Part shown: one piece after another, positions 16,068 to 24,474 of the stretch
Numbering within the stretch: position 1 is the stretch's first letter
How the letters are laid out: the number at the start of each line of letters is the position of its first letter
Origin: Spirochaetaceae bacterium
GTDB lineage: Bacteria > Myxococcota_A > UBA9160 > UBA4427
Assembly: GCA_020632655.1 (NCBI GenBank)
Contig: JACKFD010000004.1
Span: 186,001 to 250,000 of the forward strand
DNA: 64,000 bases
Direction: 5' to 3'
Translations under genes and position numbers: made by a program
The notes under the pieces: model-generated
Told to the model about the DNA's origin: nothing
Database searches by the model: none
The model's input: the letters and a program-made list of their open reading frames with translations, nothing else

Positions 16068-18779
16068 CTAGGCGTCCCCGTCGTCGTCGACCGCGGTCTC
16101 GTCGTCGGATTCGGCACCGAAGGCGTCGTCCTCCTCCGGATCGAGCCCTGCCTCCTCCGCGGCCTGGGCCTCGGCCCGCGCGAGGATCTCGTCGAGGTTG
16201 CCGCCGTCGTCGCTCAGGCCGGACGCACCCGGCGCAGCCGACGAGCCCGCCGCCGCGAGCGCCGCCGCCTCGTCCGCCTCGCTCACGTCCTCCTCCGCGA
16301 CGCGCGCGATCGACACGAGCTTCTCGTCCGCGTCGAGGTTCATGACGCGCACGCCCTGGGTCGCGCGGCCCATCGACGAGATGCCGCTCACGGGGCAGCG
16401 CAGGACCTTGCCGCCGTCGGTGATCAGCATGACGTCGTCCTCGTCGACGACGCGGGCGATGCCGATGACGGAGCCGTTGCGCTCGTTGGCGCGGATGTTG
16501 ATGATGCCCTGGCCGCCGCGCTTCTGGACCCGGTACTCGTCGATCGGCGTGCGCTTGCCGTATCCGCGCTCGGTCGCGCTCAGGATCTGGGCCGCGCCGG
16601 CGGCGCCTTCTTCCTCGCGCGTCAGGATCTCCATGCCGACGACCTGGTCGCCCTGCGCGAGGGCGATGCCGCGCACACCGGTCGCCGTGCGGCCCATGGC
16701 GCGGGCGTCCTGCTCGTTGAAGCGGATCGACTTGCCGTCCTTCGTCACGAGCAGCACGTCGTCGTGGCCCGAGCTGCGGCGGGCGGCGATCAGCTCGTCG
16801 CCCTCGGTCAGGTTGATGGCGATGATGCCGGCCTTGCGGGGATTCGAGAAGGCTTCGAGGGACGTCTTCTTGATGACGCCCTGGCGGGTCGAAAGGACGA
16901 TGTACTCGCCGACGGCGTCCTCGAAGCTGCGCACCGGCAGCATCGTCTGGACGTTCTCGCCCTCCTGCAGCTGCAGCACGTTCACGATCGCCTTGCCCTT
17001 CGCCGCGCGGCCGAGCTGCGGCAGCTCGTGCACCTTCAGCCAGTGCAGCCGGCCGAAGTTCGTGAAGAAGAGCAGGTAGGCGTGGGTCGAGGCGACGCCG
17101 AGATGGCGCACGAAGTCCTCGTCCCGGGTCGCCATCCCCTTGGCGCCCTTGCCGCCGCGACGTTGGGCGCGGTAGAGCGTGACGGGGTTGCGCTTGATGT
17201 AGCCGAGGTGGGACAGGGTCACGACCATGTCCTCCTCGACGATCAGGTCCTCGTTCGTGATGCCGTCGATCGCGGGCGCGAGCTCCGTCCGCCGCTCGTC
17301 CCCGAACTTCTCCTCGACCTCGCGCAGCTCCTGGACGACGACCTCGAGGATCCGCTCGTCCGAAGCGAGCAGTGCCTTCAGGTCCGCGATCTTCTCGCGC
17401 AGCTCCGCGAGCTCGTCGAGCACCCGCTGCCGCTCCATGGCGGTCAGCGCGCGCAGGCGCATGTCGAGGATCGCCTGGGCCTGGCGCTCGGAGAGGCCGA
17501 AGCGCGTCATGAGCTGATCGCGCGCCGTGGCCGCGTCGGGCGCGGCGCGGATCAGGGCGATGATCTCGTCGAGGTGGTCGAGGGCGATCTCGAAGCCCTC
17601 GAGGATGTGCGCGCGGGCCTCCGCCTGGGCGAGGTCGTAGATCGCCCGGCGGATCACGACCTCCTTGCGGAACTCGATGAAATGCCGGAGCGCCTCCTTG
17701 ATCGAGAGCGTCTGCGGGCGACCGCCGACCAGGGCGAGCAGGTTCACGCCGAAGGTCGTCTGGAGCGGCGTCAGCTTGAAGAGCTGGTTGAGGATCACGT
17801 CCTCGGCCGCGTCCTTCTTGAGCTCGATCACGATCCGCATGCCTTCGCGGCTCGACTCGTCGCGCAGGTCGGCGATGCCCTGGATGCGGCCCTCGCGCAC
17901 GAGATCGGCGATCCGCTCGAGCAGCATCGACTTGTTGACCTGGTACGGGATCTCGGTCACGACGATGCGGATGCCGCGCTTGTAGGGCTCGAACCCGGCA
18001 CGCGCGCGCAGCGTGAGATGGCCGCGGCCGGTCGCGTAGTAGGCGCGGATGCCGTCGGACCCGCAGAGCTGGCCGCCGGTCGGGAAGTCGGGGCCCGGCA
18101 TCTTCGCGAGCAGGTCGTCGAGACCGCAATCCGGGTTCTCGGCCTCGAGGATGAGGGCCGCCGTCAGCTCGCGCAGGTTGTGGGGCGGGACGTTCGTCGC
18201 CATGCCGACGGCGATGCCCGAGGAGCCGTTCGCGAGCAGGTTCGGGAAGCGCGTCGGCAGGACGATCGGCTCTTCCATCTGCCCGTCGAAGTTGGGCTGG
18301 AAGTCGACCGTCTCGCGGTCGATGTCGCGCAGCATCTCCTCGGCGAGCCGGGCGAGGCGGGCCTCCGTGTAGCGGTAGGCTGCGGCGGAGTCACCGTCGA
18401 TCGAGCCGAAGTTGCCCTGGCCGTCGACGAGCGGATACCGGAGCGAGAAGTCCTGGGCCATCCGGACCATCGAGTCGTAGACGGCCGAGTCGCCATGCGG
18501 GTGGTAGTGCTTGAGCACCTCGCCGACGACGCCGGCGGACTTCGAGTAGGGCCGGTTCGGAAGCAGCCCCTCCTGGTTCATCGCGTAGAGGATGCGGCGA
18601 TGGACGGGCTTCAGACCGTCGCGCACGTCGGGCAGCGCGCGGCTGATGATGACCGACATCGAGTAGGCGAGGAACGACGAGCGGACCTCGTCCTCGATGT
18701 TGACGGTCGGGAACGAGCCGTCCGGCGGCGGGGCCGGCGGCGGAGCGTCGTCTGTCGGGTCGCGGGGCTCGTCGGACAC
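16068..18779 (-). CDS. gyrA: DNA gyrase subunit A
   Basis: 903 aa, GTG start. This is the breakage-reunion subunit of the A2B2 gyrase that introduces negative supercoils. The catalytic Tyr is in 'AAAYRYTEAR', and the region 'HPHGDSAVYDSMVRMAQ' keeps the Ser and Asp at the positions often changed in quinolone resistance, so it looks wild type. The GyrA-box 'QRRGGKG' shows it is gyrase rather than ParC, followed by the beta-pinwheel repeats. The C-terminus is a long acidic tail (about 60 residues rich in Asp/Glu/Ala), and the N-terminus has a Pro-rich extension of about 25 residues. Confidence 0.98.
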   Translation of the reverse strand: MSDEPRDPTDDAPPPAPPPDGSFPTVNIEDEVRSSFLAYSMSVIISRALPDVRDGLKPVHRRILYAMNQEGLLPNRPYSKSAGVVGEVLKHYHPHGDSAVYDSMVRMAQDFSLRYPLVDGQGNFGSIDGDSAAAYRYTEARLARLAEEMLRDIDRETVDFQPNFDGQMEEPIVLPTRFPNLLANGSSGIAVGMATNVPPHNLRELTAALILEAENPDCGLDDLLAKMPGPDFPTGGQLCGSDGIRAYYATGRGHLTLRARAGFEPYKRGIRIVVTEIPYQVNKSMLLERIADLVREGRIQGIADLRDESSREGMRIVIELKKDAAEDVILNQLFKLTPLQTTFGVNLLALVGGRPQTLSIKEALRHFIEFRKEVVIRRAIYDLAQAEARAHILEGFEIALDHLDEIIALIRAAPDAATARDQLMTRFGLSERQAQAILDMRLRALTAMERQRVLDELAELREKIADLKALLASDERILEVVVQELREVEEKFGDERRTELAPAIDGITNEDLIVEEDMVVTLSHLGYIKRNPVTLYRAQRRGGKGAKGMATRDEDFVRHLGVASTHAYLLFFTNFGRLHWLKVHELPQLGRAAKGKAIVNVLQLQEGENVQTMLPVRSFEDAVGEYIVLSTRQGVIKKTSLEAFSNPRKAGIIAINLTEGDELIAARRSSGHDDVLLVTKDGKSIRFNEQDARAMGRTATGVRGIALAQGDQVVGMEILTREEEGAAGAAQILSATERGYGKRTPIDEYRVQKRGGQGIINIRANERNGSVIGIARVVDEDDVMLITDGGKVLRCPVSGISSMGRATQGVRVMNLDADEKLVSIARVAEEDVSEADEAAALAAAGSSAAPGASGLSDDGGNLDEILARAEAQAAEEAGLDPEEDDAFGAESDDETAVDDDGDA

Positions 18780-18879
18780 GGCTTCCTGTCTACCTGCTCT
18801 CTCTCGGCCTCGATCCCGGCGTCAGCGCGACCTGCGACGCGCGCGGGGGCGACGCCGCCCGCGCGGGTCGGGCGCGGCG

Positions 18880-21339
18880 CTACACGTCGAGGTTCGCGAC
18901 GCTGAGCGCGTTGTCCTCGATGAAACGGCGGCGCGGCTCGACGACGTCGCCCATCAGCGTCGTGAAGACGTCGTCGGCCTCGACGGCGTCCTCCACTCGG
19001 ATCTGCACGAGGTTGCGGTTCTCCGCGCTCATCGTCGTCTCGGCGAGCTGATCCGGATTCATCTCGCCGAGGCCCTTGTAGCGCTGGATCGAGAGGCCCT
19101 TGTTGGCGATCTCGAGGATCTTCGCGAGCAGCGACGTGAGGCGCGTGAACTGCTCCGGCTCGCGATCGCCCTGGCGCAGCGTCCACGGCCCGGGTCCGAG
19201 CTCCGCGAGCTCCGCCGAGAGGCGCACCATCCGCTGGTACTCGCCCGATTCGACCAGCGCCTCGTCGATCGCACTCCGCAGCGTCTGCCCCGATCGCCGC
19301 GTGCGTGCCACGAGCTTGAACCCGCGCCCCGTGAGCTCGGGCTCCGTGGACCAGCGCAGCTCGCCCACGACGTCGTTCCCCTCGGCGGGATGGGTACGTT
19401 CGATCTCCGCGTTCAGCAGCGGCACGACCGTGTCCATCAACCGGCCCGCGTCGCGCAGGTCCTCGGCCGTCGGACGCCCCACGCGGGCGACCGCGTCGAC
19501 GATCCGCTCGTCGAAGAGCCGGATCTTGAAGTGGTCGAGGGTCCGCTGCCGAGCGCTCGCGTTCTTGAGCAGCGTGCGCAGCGAGTCCCCGTCGCGCGTC
19601 ACCCCGTCCGCGCAGTCGACCGCAGCGCCGTCGAGTGCCAGGTCGAAGAGATAGTCCTCGAGCTCCGCCTCGTCCTTCAGGTAGCGGCTCGTCTTGCCCC
19701 GCTTGGCGCGGAAGAGCGGCGGCTGTGCGACGTAGAGGTAGCCGCGCTCGATCAGATCGCGCATCTGGCGGTAGAAGAACGTCAGCAGCAGCGTGCGGAT
19801 GTGGGAGCCGTCGACGTCGGCGTCGGTCATGATGATGACGCGGTGGTAGCGGGCCTTCTCGGCGGAGAAATCCTCGCCGATGCCCGTGCCGAGGGCGGCG
19901 ATGATCGCCTGGATCTCGGCGCTCGCGAGCATTCGGTCGACGCGGGCGCGCTCCACGTTCAGGATCTTGCCGCGGATCGGCAGGATGGCCTGGAACTCGC
20001 GCGAACGGCCCTGCTTGGCCGTGCCGCCGGCGGAGTCGCCCTCGACGATGAAGAGCTCGCATTTCGAGGGGTCGCGCTCCTGGCAGTCGGCGAGCTTGCC
20101 CGGGAGGCTGAAGTCGGAGAGGGCGCCCTTGCGGCGGGCGAGGTCGCGGGCCTTGCGGGCGGCTTCGCGCGCGCGGGCCGTGTCGACGATCTTCGCGACG
20201 ATCGGCTTGGCGACGCGCGGGTTCTCCTCGAGGAAGGTCGTGAGCTGCTGGTAGACGATGCCTTCGACGATGCCGCGGACGTCGCTCGTGCCGAGCTTGG
20301 TCTTCGTCTGTCCCTCGAACTCGGGCTGCGGAACCTTGACCGAGATCACGGCGGTCAGGCCTTCGCGGAGGTCCTCGCCGGAGATCGAGGGCGCGTCGCT
20401 CTTGCCGCCCTTGCCGCCGCCCTTCGTGTTTGCGCTGATGTATCGGTTCAGCGCGCGCGTGAGAGCGGTTCGGAATCCGACGAGATGCGTGCCGCCCTCG
20501 ACCGTGTTGATGTTGTTCGCGAAGGAGTAGACGGACTCGTTGTAGGAGTCGTTGTACTGGAGCGAGATCTCGGCGTCGACGGTGACGGTCCGGCCGTGAT
20601 CGTCGAAGGTCCGCTGTCCGCTCAGGTAGATCGGCTCGGGATGCAGCGGGTTGCGCTTCTCGTTCAGGTGCTCGACGAAGGAGTTGATGCCGCCCTCGTA
20701 GCAGAAGTCGTGGCTCTTCCCCGTACGCGCGTCGCGGATCAGGATGCGCACGCCGGCGTTCAGGAAGGAGAGCTCTCGCAGGCGCTTCGACAGGACGTCG
20801 AAGGAGAACTCCGTGATGGCGAAGATCAGCGGATCGGGCAGGAAGGTGACCTTCGTGCCCGTCTCGTCCGTGTCGCCCGTGACCTCGAGCTGAGTGACGG
20901 GGACGCCGCGCTCGAAGGATTGGACGTGGATCTTGCCGCCGCGCCGGATCTCGACGTCGAGGCGTGTGGAGAGCGCGTTCACGACGGACACGCCGACGCC
21001 GTGCAGACCGCCGGAGACCTTGTAGGAGTTCTCGTCGAACTTCCCGCCCGCGTGCAGGGTCGTCATCACGACCTCCGACGCCGGGCGGTTCTCGGTCGGA
21101 TGCATGTCGGTCGGGATGCCGCGACCGTTGTCGACGACCGTCACGCGCCCGTCGGCCTCGATCGTCACCTCGATCTTCGTGCAGTAGCCGGCCAGGGCCT
21201 CGTCGATCGAGTTGTCGACGATCTCGTAGACGAGATGATGGAGGCCATCGGGACCGGTCGTCCCGATGTACATCGCAGGCCGCTTTCGAACCGGCTCGAG
21301 GCCTTCGAGGACCTCGATCGAACTGGCGTCGTAGCTCAC
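18880..21339 (-). CDS. gyrB: DNA gyrase subunit B
   Basis: 819 aa, GTG start. It is the ATPase and TOPRIM subunit. The GHKL motifs 'EIVDNSIDEALAGYC', 'VDNGRGIP' and 'GGLHGVGVSVVNALS' are at the N-terminus. The TOPRIM region has 'ELFIVEGDSAGG' and 'IIMTDADVDGSHIRTLL', and the end 'QRYKGLGEMNPDQL' is diagnostic. Length is close to the ~804 of E. coli. It lies 100 nt upstream of gyrA on the same strand, with 484 nt to the dnaN stop. Confidence 0.98.
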   Translation of the reverse strand: MSYDASSIEVLEGLEPVRKRPAMYIGTTGPDGLHHLVYEIVDNSIDEALAGYCTKIEVTIEADGRVTVVDNGRGIPTDMHPTENRPASEVVMTTLHAGGKFDENSYKVSGGLHGVGVSVVNALSTRLDVEIRRGGKIHVQSFERGVPVTQLEVTGDTDETGTKVTFLPDPLIFAITEFSFDVLSKRLRELSFLNAGVRILIRDARTGKSHDFCYEGGINSFVEHLNEKRNPLHPEPIYLSGQRTFDDHGRTVTVDAEISLQYNDSYNESVYSFANNINTVEGGTHLVGFRTALTRALNRYISANTKGGGKGGKSDAPSISGEDLREGLTAVISVKVPQPEFEGQTKTKLGTSDVRGIVEGIVYQQLTTFLEENPRVAKPIVAKIVDTARAREAARKARDLARRKGALSDFSLPGKLADCQERDPSKCELFIVEGDSAGGTAKQGRSREFQAILPIRGKILNVERARVDRMLASAEIQAIIAALGTGIGEDFSAEKARYHRVIIMTDADVDGSHIRTLLLTFFYRQMRDLIERGYLYVAQPPLFRAKRGKTSRYLKDEAELEDYLFDLALDGAAVDCADGVTRDGDSLRTLLKNASARQRTLDHFKIRLFDERIVDAVARVGRPTAEDLRDAGRLMDTVVPLLNAEIERTHPAEGNDVVGELRWSTEPELTGRGFKLVARTRRSGQTLRSAIDEALVESGEYQRMVRLSAELAELGPGPWTLRQGDREPEQFTRLTSLLAKILEIANKGLSIQRYKGLGEMNPDQLAETTMSAENRNLVQIRVEDAVEADDVFTTLMGDVVEPRRRFIEDNALSVANLDV

Positions 21340-21823
21340 CGAGTCTCTTTCTCGATCATTCGCGCGATCCGGTCCCTGGATCCGCAGGGACGGTCTGCGC
21401 AGTCCAGAGCACGACTCGCGTCGTCACGGCGCGCGGGTAGACCCCCGTTTTGGAACGCGCATCGACATCGCACCTGTCGCTCCGCCCCGGACGATCGCCG
21501 GCCCGCACGCGTCCCGGTCGAGGGCTGCCTCCGGCTCGGCCGGGAAGCTCGCTGCGGGCGGCACCCGAGGTCCGGAACGACGTCCCCAGACCTGTCTCAG
21601 ATGCGCTGGGAAAGTACCCGAACCCCGAGGGTCGGGCAAAGGCAAAAGTCCTCGAATTTCGCGGAGAGCGGGCCTTCTCGGGCCGGAGATGCCGGCTTCT
21701 CGAGCGAGTCGCTTTGCCCTTCGGGGCAGCGCATGGTCGATGGGAGTCGGGTGACGGGCCACGACCGCGAGGCATGCCCTTCCGAGGCCCCGGCCCGCGC
21801 AGACGGACCGGCGTCGACGCGCC
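21340..21823. other. Intergenic stretch between dnaN and gyrB, no gene seen
   Basis: Several open frames cross this 484-nt gap but none has recognisable motifs. No clear promoter, DnaA-box cluster or strong hairpin was found by eye. It probably holds the gyrB promoter, since the gap is long for an operon interior. Confidence 0.5.
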
Positions 21824-22948
21824 TCAGATCCGCATCGGCATCACGACGGCCAGCGTCTTCTCGTCTTCAGCCGGGGTGATGCGCGAGGGCGAGAGGCTGT
21901 CCTGGAAGGAGAAGCGCACCTCCTTCTCGCCGATCGCATTGATGGCGTCGAGCAGGTAGCGCGCATTGAATCCGACCGTGAGGTTCTCGCCGGCGTAGTC
22001 GACGTCGAGCTCCTCCCGCGCATCGCCCAGGTCCGGGTTGTTGGACGAGATCACGAGCTGGCCCGGCGTGAGCTCGAGCTTGACCGCGCGATTGCGCTCG
22101 GACGAGAGCAGGGCGACGCGGCGCACCGCCTGCGTGAGCGTGTCGGTCGGCAGCAGGAGGTGCCGCGAGAGGTCACGCGGTATGACCTGGTTGTAGTTCG
22201 GGAACTCGCCTTCGATCAAGCGCATCACGAGCGTGACGTCGCCCTTGCGAGCGAGGCCGCTGTTGTTCGCGAAGGCGAGCTCGATCTCCTCGGCGTCGTC
22301 CTCGTCGACCAGGCGCTTGAGCTCACCGAGGCCCTTGCGCGGCACGATCACGCCGCTCGCGAGCGCGCTCGCATCCGCTTCGATCGCGCGGTCGACGCAG
22401 GCGAGTCGATGGCCATCGGTCGCGACGAGGCGGATGTCGCCCGTCTCGCCCAGCACCTCGAGGTAGACGCCGTTCAGGTTGTACCGGGTCTCGTCGACGG
22501 AGGCCGCGTACATCGTGCGTTCGATCATCGCACTCAGGACCGAAGCCGAGACGGGCACGGTTCGCTCGGGATTGAACTCGGGAAGGGTCGGATACTCCTC
22601 CGCCGCGGTCCCGGCGAGCGTGAAGCGACTGCGATTGCAGCGGATCTCGAGGTAGGAGTTGCTCGTCGACTCGAGATCGATCCGCTCGTCGGAGAGCTCC
22701 CGCACGATCTCGAAGAGCTTCTTCGCCGAGACCGTCAGTCCACCCGCCTTCTCGACCTCGGCCGGATGCTGGCTGCGGATGCCGACCTCGAGATCCGTCG
22801 CCGCGAGCTGGAGTCTCTCCTCCTTGCCCTTCTTCGGCGCCTCGATCAGCACGTTCGCGAGGATCGGCATCGAGTTGCGCTTCTCGACGATCGACTGGAT
22901 GCGACCGAGGCCGCGCAGGAACTCGGACTTCGTGATCGAGAGCTTCAT
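21824..22948 (-). CDS. dnaN: DNA polymerase III beta subunit (sliding clamp)
   Basis: 374 aa. It forms the dimeric ring that tethers the replicative polymerase. The start 'MKLSITKSEFLRGLGRIQSIVE', the mid motifs 'RYNLNGVYLE' and 'TDGHRLA' and the clamp C-terminus 'VVMPMRI' are diagnostic. Length is normal. It is divergent from rpmH across a 593-nt gap. The usual neighbour dnaA is not next to it. Confidence 0.98.
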   Translation of the reverse strand: MKLSITKSEFLRGLGRIQSIVEKRNSMPILANVLIEAPKKGKEERLQLAATDLEVGIRSQHPAEVEKAGGLTVSAKKLFEIVRELSDERIDLESTSNSYLEIRCNRSRFTLAGTAAEEYPTLPEFNPERTVPVSASVLSAMIERTMYAASVDETRYNLNGVYLEVLGETGDIRLVATDGHRLACVDRAIEADASALASGVIVPRKGLGELKRLVDEDDAEEIELAFANNSGLARKGDVTLVMRLIEGEFPNYNQVIPRDLSRHLLLPTDTLTQAVRRVALLSSERNRAVKLELTPGQLVISSNNPDLGDAREELDVDYAGENLTVGFNARYLLDAINAIGEKEVRFSFQDSLSPSRITPAEDEKTLAVVMPMRI

Positions 22949-23541
22949 CCGATCTCTCTTCCGTTTCTGGGTGATTCGATTGAATCAGTGGTGGTAGAGA
23001 CTGACAGAGGGCCCGACAAAAGCGGCCGAGGTCATCGGGATCGAAGGGCTTTCCACTTTGCCGGCGACGTGTACGAGGGGCGATCGTCGACACGTGACGC
23101 GGGGAGGCGAACGTGTTCGCGTAGCTTCTCGACGGATTCCTGTCGGCGGCTCGCGGCAGGGTAACACGCACGAGCTGGTGGCGTGGCCGCGGGTCGGAAG
23201 GCTGCGGCGGGTGGGGCCCGCCGAGCGGGTCGGGCGCGGGGGGGATCGATCCGTTCGGATCCGATTGACAGAGCGGGAGACGGGCGGGTACTCTCGCGCG
23301 CCTCCCGGGTGGGCTCGCCCTGGCCGCGCCATGCTGCGCGCGAGCAATGGGCGGGCGGATGCGGTCGGATCACGCGGTCCGCTGTGCCGGGATCGAAACG
23401 TACGCTGGGTGCAGCGACCAGAGTCATACGGGTGGGTCACGGGGCGCCGGAGTCGTCGTCGAGCGCAGGAAGCGCGCTCGCTAGCGGGGACGAGTCGGGG
23501 CAGCAGGGTGGACCGCCCAGCAAGAGTGAGGATCCGCAGCG
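22949..23541. other. Divergent dnaN/rpmH gap, candidate origin location
   Basis: In many bacteria the replication origin lies near rpmH-dnaA-dnaN, and here transcription runs away from this gap on both sides. No gene is convincing inside it. A 6-bp inverted repeat TGATTC-GATT-GAATCA (22972-22987) sits just upstream of dnaN. Only one poor DnaA-box-like match (CTTTCCACT near 23048) was found, and no obvious AT-rich unwinding element. A sigma-70-like promoter pointing to rpmH is listed separately. Confidence 0.4.
23265..23294 (+). promoter_or_regulatory. Putative sigma-70 promoter for the rpmH operon
   Basis: A perfect -35 TTGACA at 23265-23270 is followed after 18 nt by TACTCT at 23289-23294 (3 of 6 to TATAAT). 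A start near 23301 would give a 240-nt leader before rpmH. The -10 is weak, so the call is tentative. Confidence 0.4.
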
Positions 23542-23691
23542 ATGAAGCGGACATTTCAGCCGAGCCGAATCAAGCGCCTGCGCAAGCACGGCTTCCGTGA
23601 GCGGATGAAGACCAAGGCGGGCCGCGCGGTGCTCAAGCGGCGCCGGGCGAAGGGCCGCCGGCGACTCGCGGCCCAGATCTCGTCCAAGTAG
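23542..23691 (+). CDS. rpmH: 50S ribosomal protein L34
   Basis: 49 aa, very basic, beginning MKRTFQPSRIKRLRKHGFRE and continuing with 'RMKTKAGRAVLKRRRAKGR', the near-invariant L34 pattern. It is part of the large ribosomal subunit. It is 5 nt from rnpA, as in most bacteria, so L34 and RNase P protein are co-expressed. The C-terminus is slightly extended (about 5 residues) relative to the 44-46 aa norm. Confidence 0.98.
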   Translation: MKRTFQPSRIKRLRKHGFRERMKTKAGRAVLKRRRAKGRRRLAAQISSK

Positions 23692-23696
23692 CCGGG

Positions 23697-24125
23697 ATGG
23701 GCGGCGAGACCGGCCGCTTCCGGCGGTCGGATCGGCTCCTCGACGGGCGGGACTTTCGTCGGGTGCTCCGTGAAGGGCGCCGCCGCGGGAGTGCGGAGCT
23801 CGTGGTGGTCACGGCGAGCTCCCGTCGAAAGCCTCGGAATTCCGAGGACTTATCGCCGGCCCGGCCGATCGGCGCGGGGAGTCGGCTGGGCATCACGGCG
23901 AGCCGCAAGGTCGGTAACGCCGTCGTGCGCAATCGCTTCAAGCGACGGATCCGTGAATGGTTCCGACAGCACCGCGGGGAGCTGCCCGACGCGCTCGACA
24001 TGGTCGTGATCGCGCGTCGCTCGGGGGCCGAACTTTCCTTCGGGGAGCTGGACCAGCGGATGCGGGATCTGCTGCGGCTCAGGCAGGCAGGGGCCGGTGA
24101 TACGCCTCGAGAGGAGCGCAGATGA
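23697..24125 (+). CDS. rnpA: Ribonuclease P protein component
   Basis: 142 aa. It binds the catalytic RNase P RNA and helps mature tRNA 5' ends. The RNR signature is 'GNAVVRNRFKRRIREWFR', preceded by 'RLGITASRKVG', and the N-terminus has 'FRRSDRLLDGRDFRRVLREG'. A ~20-residue insertion between the first strands (near residues 42-60) makes it somewhat long. It overlaps yidD by 4 nt (ATGA). Confidence 0.95.
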   Translation: MGGETGRFRRSDRLLDGRDFRRVLREGRRRGSAELVVVTASSRRKPRNSEDLSPARPIGAGSRLGITASRKVGNAVVRNRFKRRIREWFRQHRGELPDALDMVVIARRSGAELSFGELDQRMRDLLRLRQAGAGDTPREERR

Positions 24126-24460
24126 ATCTATCGGAAACGATTCATCTGGATCCGGCCGGCCGATCGACCTCGGCGGCTGAGGCTTTTCCGACCCCGGATC
24201 GTGAAGGTCGAGCCGCGGGCGGGTCGACCACCGGCGTCGTGGGCCGACTCGGATCGGTCCTGCTGTCGACGCTCTTCCTGCTCTACCGGGGCTTGATCCG
24301 TCCCTTGATCGGTCCCGGCTGTCGTTTCGAGCCCTCCTGCTCGCACTTCGCGGAGGAGGCGCTGCGTCGTCACGGTCCGGCTCGGGGGCTGTGGCTCGGG
24401 ATTCGCCGGGTTCTGCGATGCCATCCCTTCCATCCCGGTGGCTACGACCCGGTCCCCTGA
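24122..24460 (+). CDS. yidD: Membrane protein insertion efficiency factor YidD
   Basis: 112 aa. The conserved core 'LYRGLIRPLIGPGCRFEPSC' followed by 'SHFAEEALRRHG' and the end 'CHPFHPGGYDPVP' is typical. YidD assists YidC in inserting inner-membrane proteins. An N-terminal extension of about 40 residues, not conserved, precedes the core; an internal start after it is possible but the ATGA overlap with rnpA favours 24122. Confidence 0.93.
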   Translation: MNLSETIHLDPAGRSTSAAEAFPTPDREGRAAGGSTTGVVGRLGSVLLSTLFLLYRGLIRPLIGPGCRFEPSCSHFAEEALRRHGPARGLWLGIRRVLRCHPFHPGGYDPVP

Positions 24461-24474
24461 GAGGCGAGACGACC

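Noticed and set aside
16065..21879. Long plus-strand frames opposite gyrA and gyrB
   Set aside because: Antisense mirror of conserved gyrase codons; no recognisable domain.
22949..23541. DnaA-box cluster in the dnaN-rpmH gap
   Set aside because: Only one 7-of-9 match was found, which is within chance; the origin suggestion rests on gene order alone.
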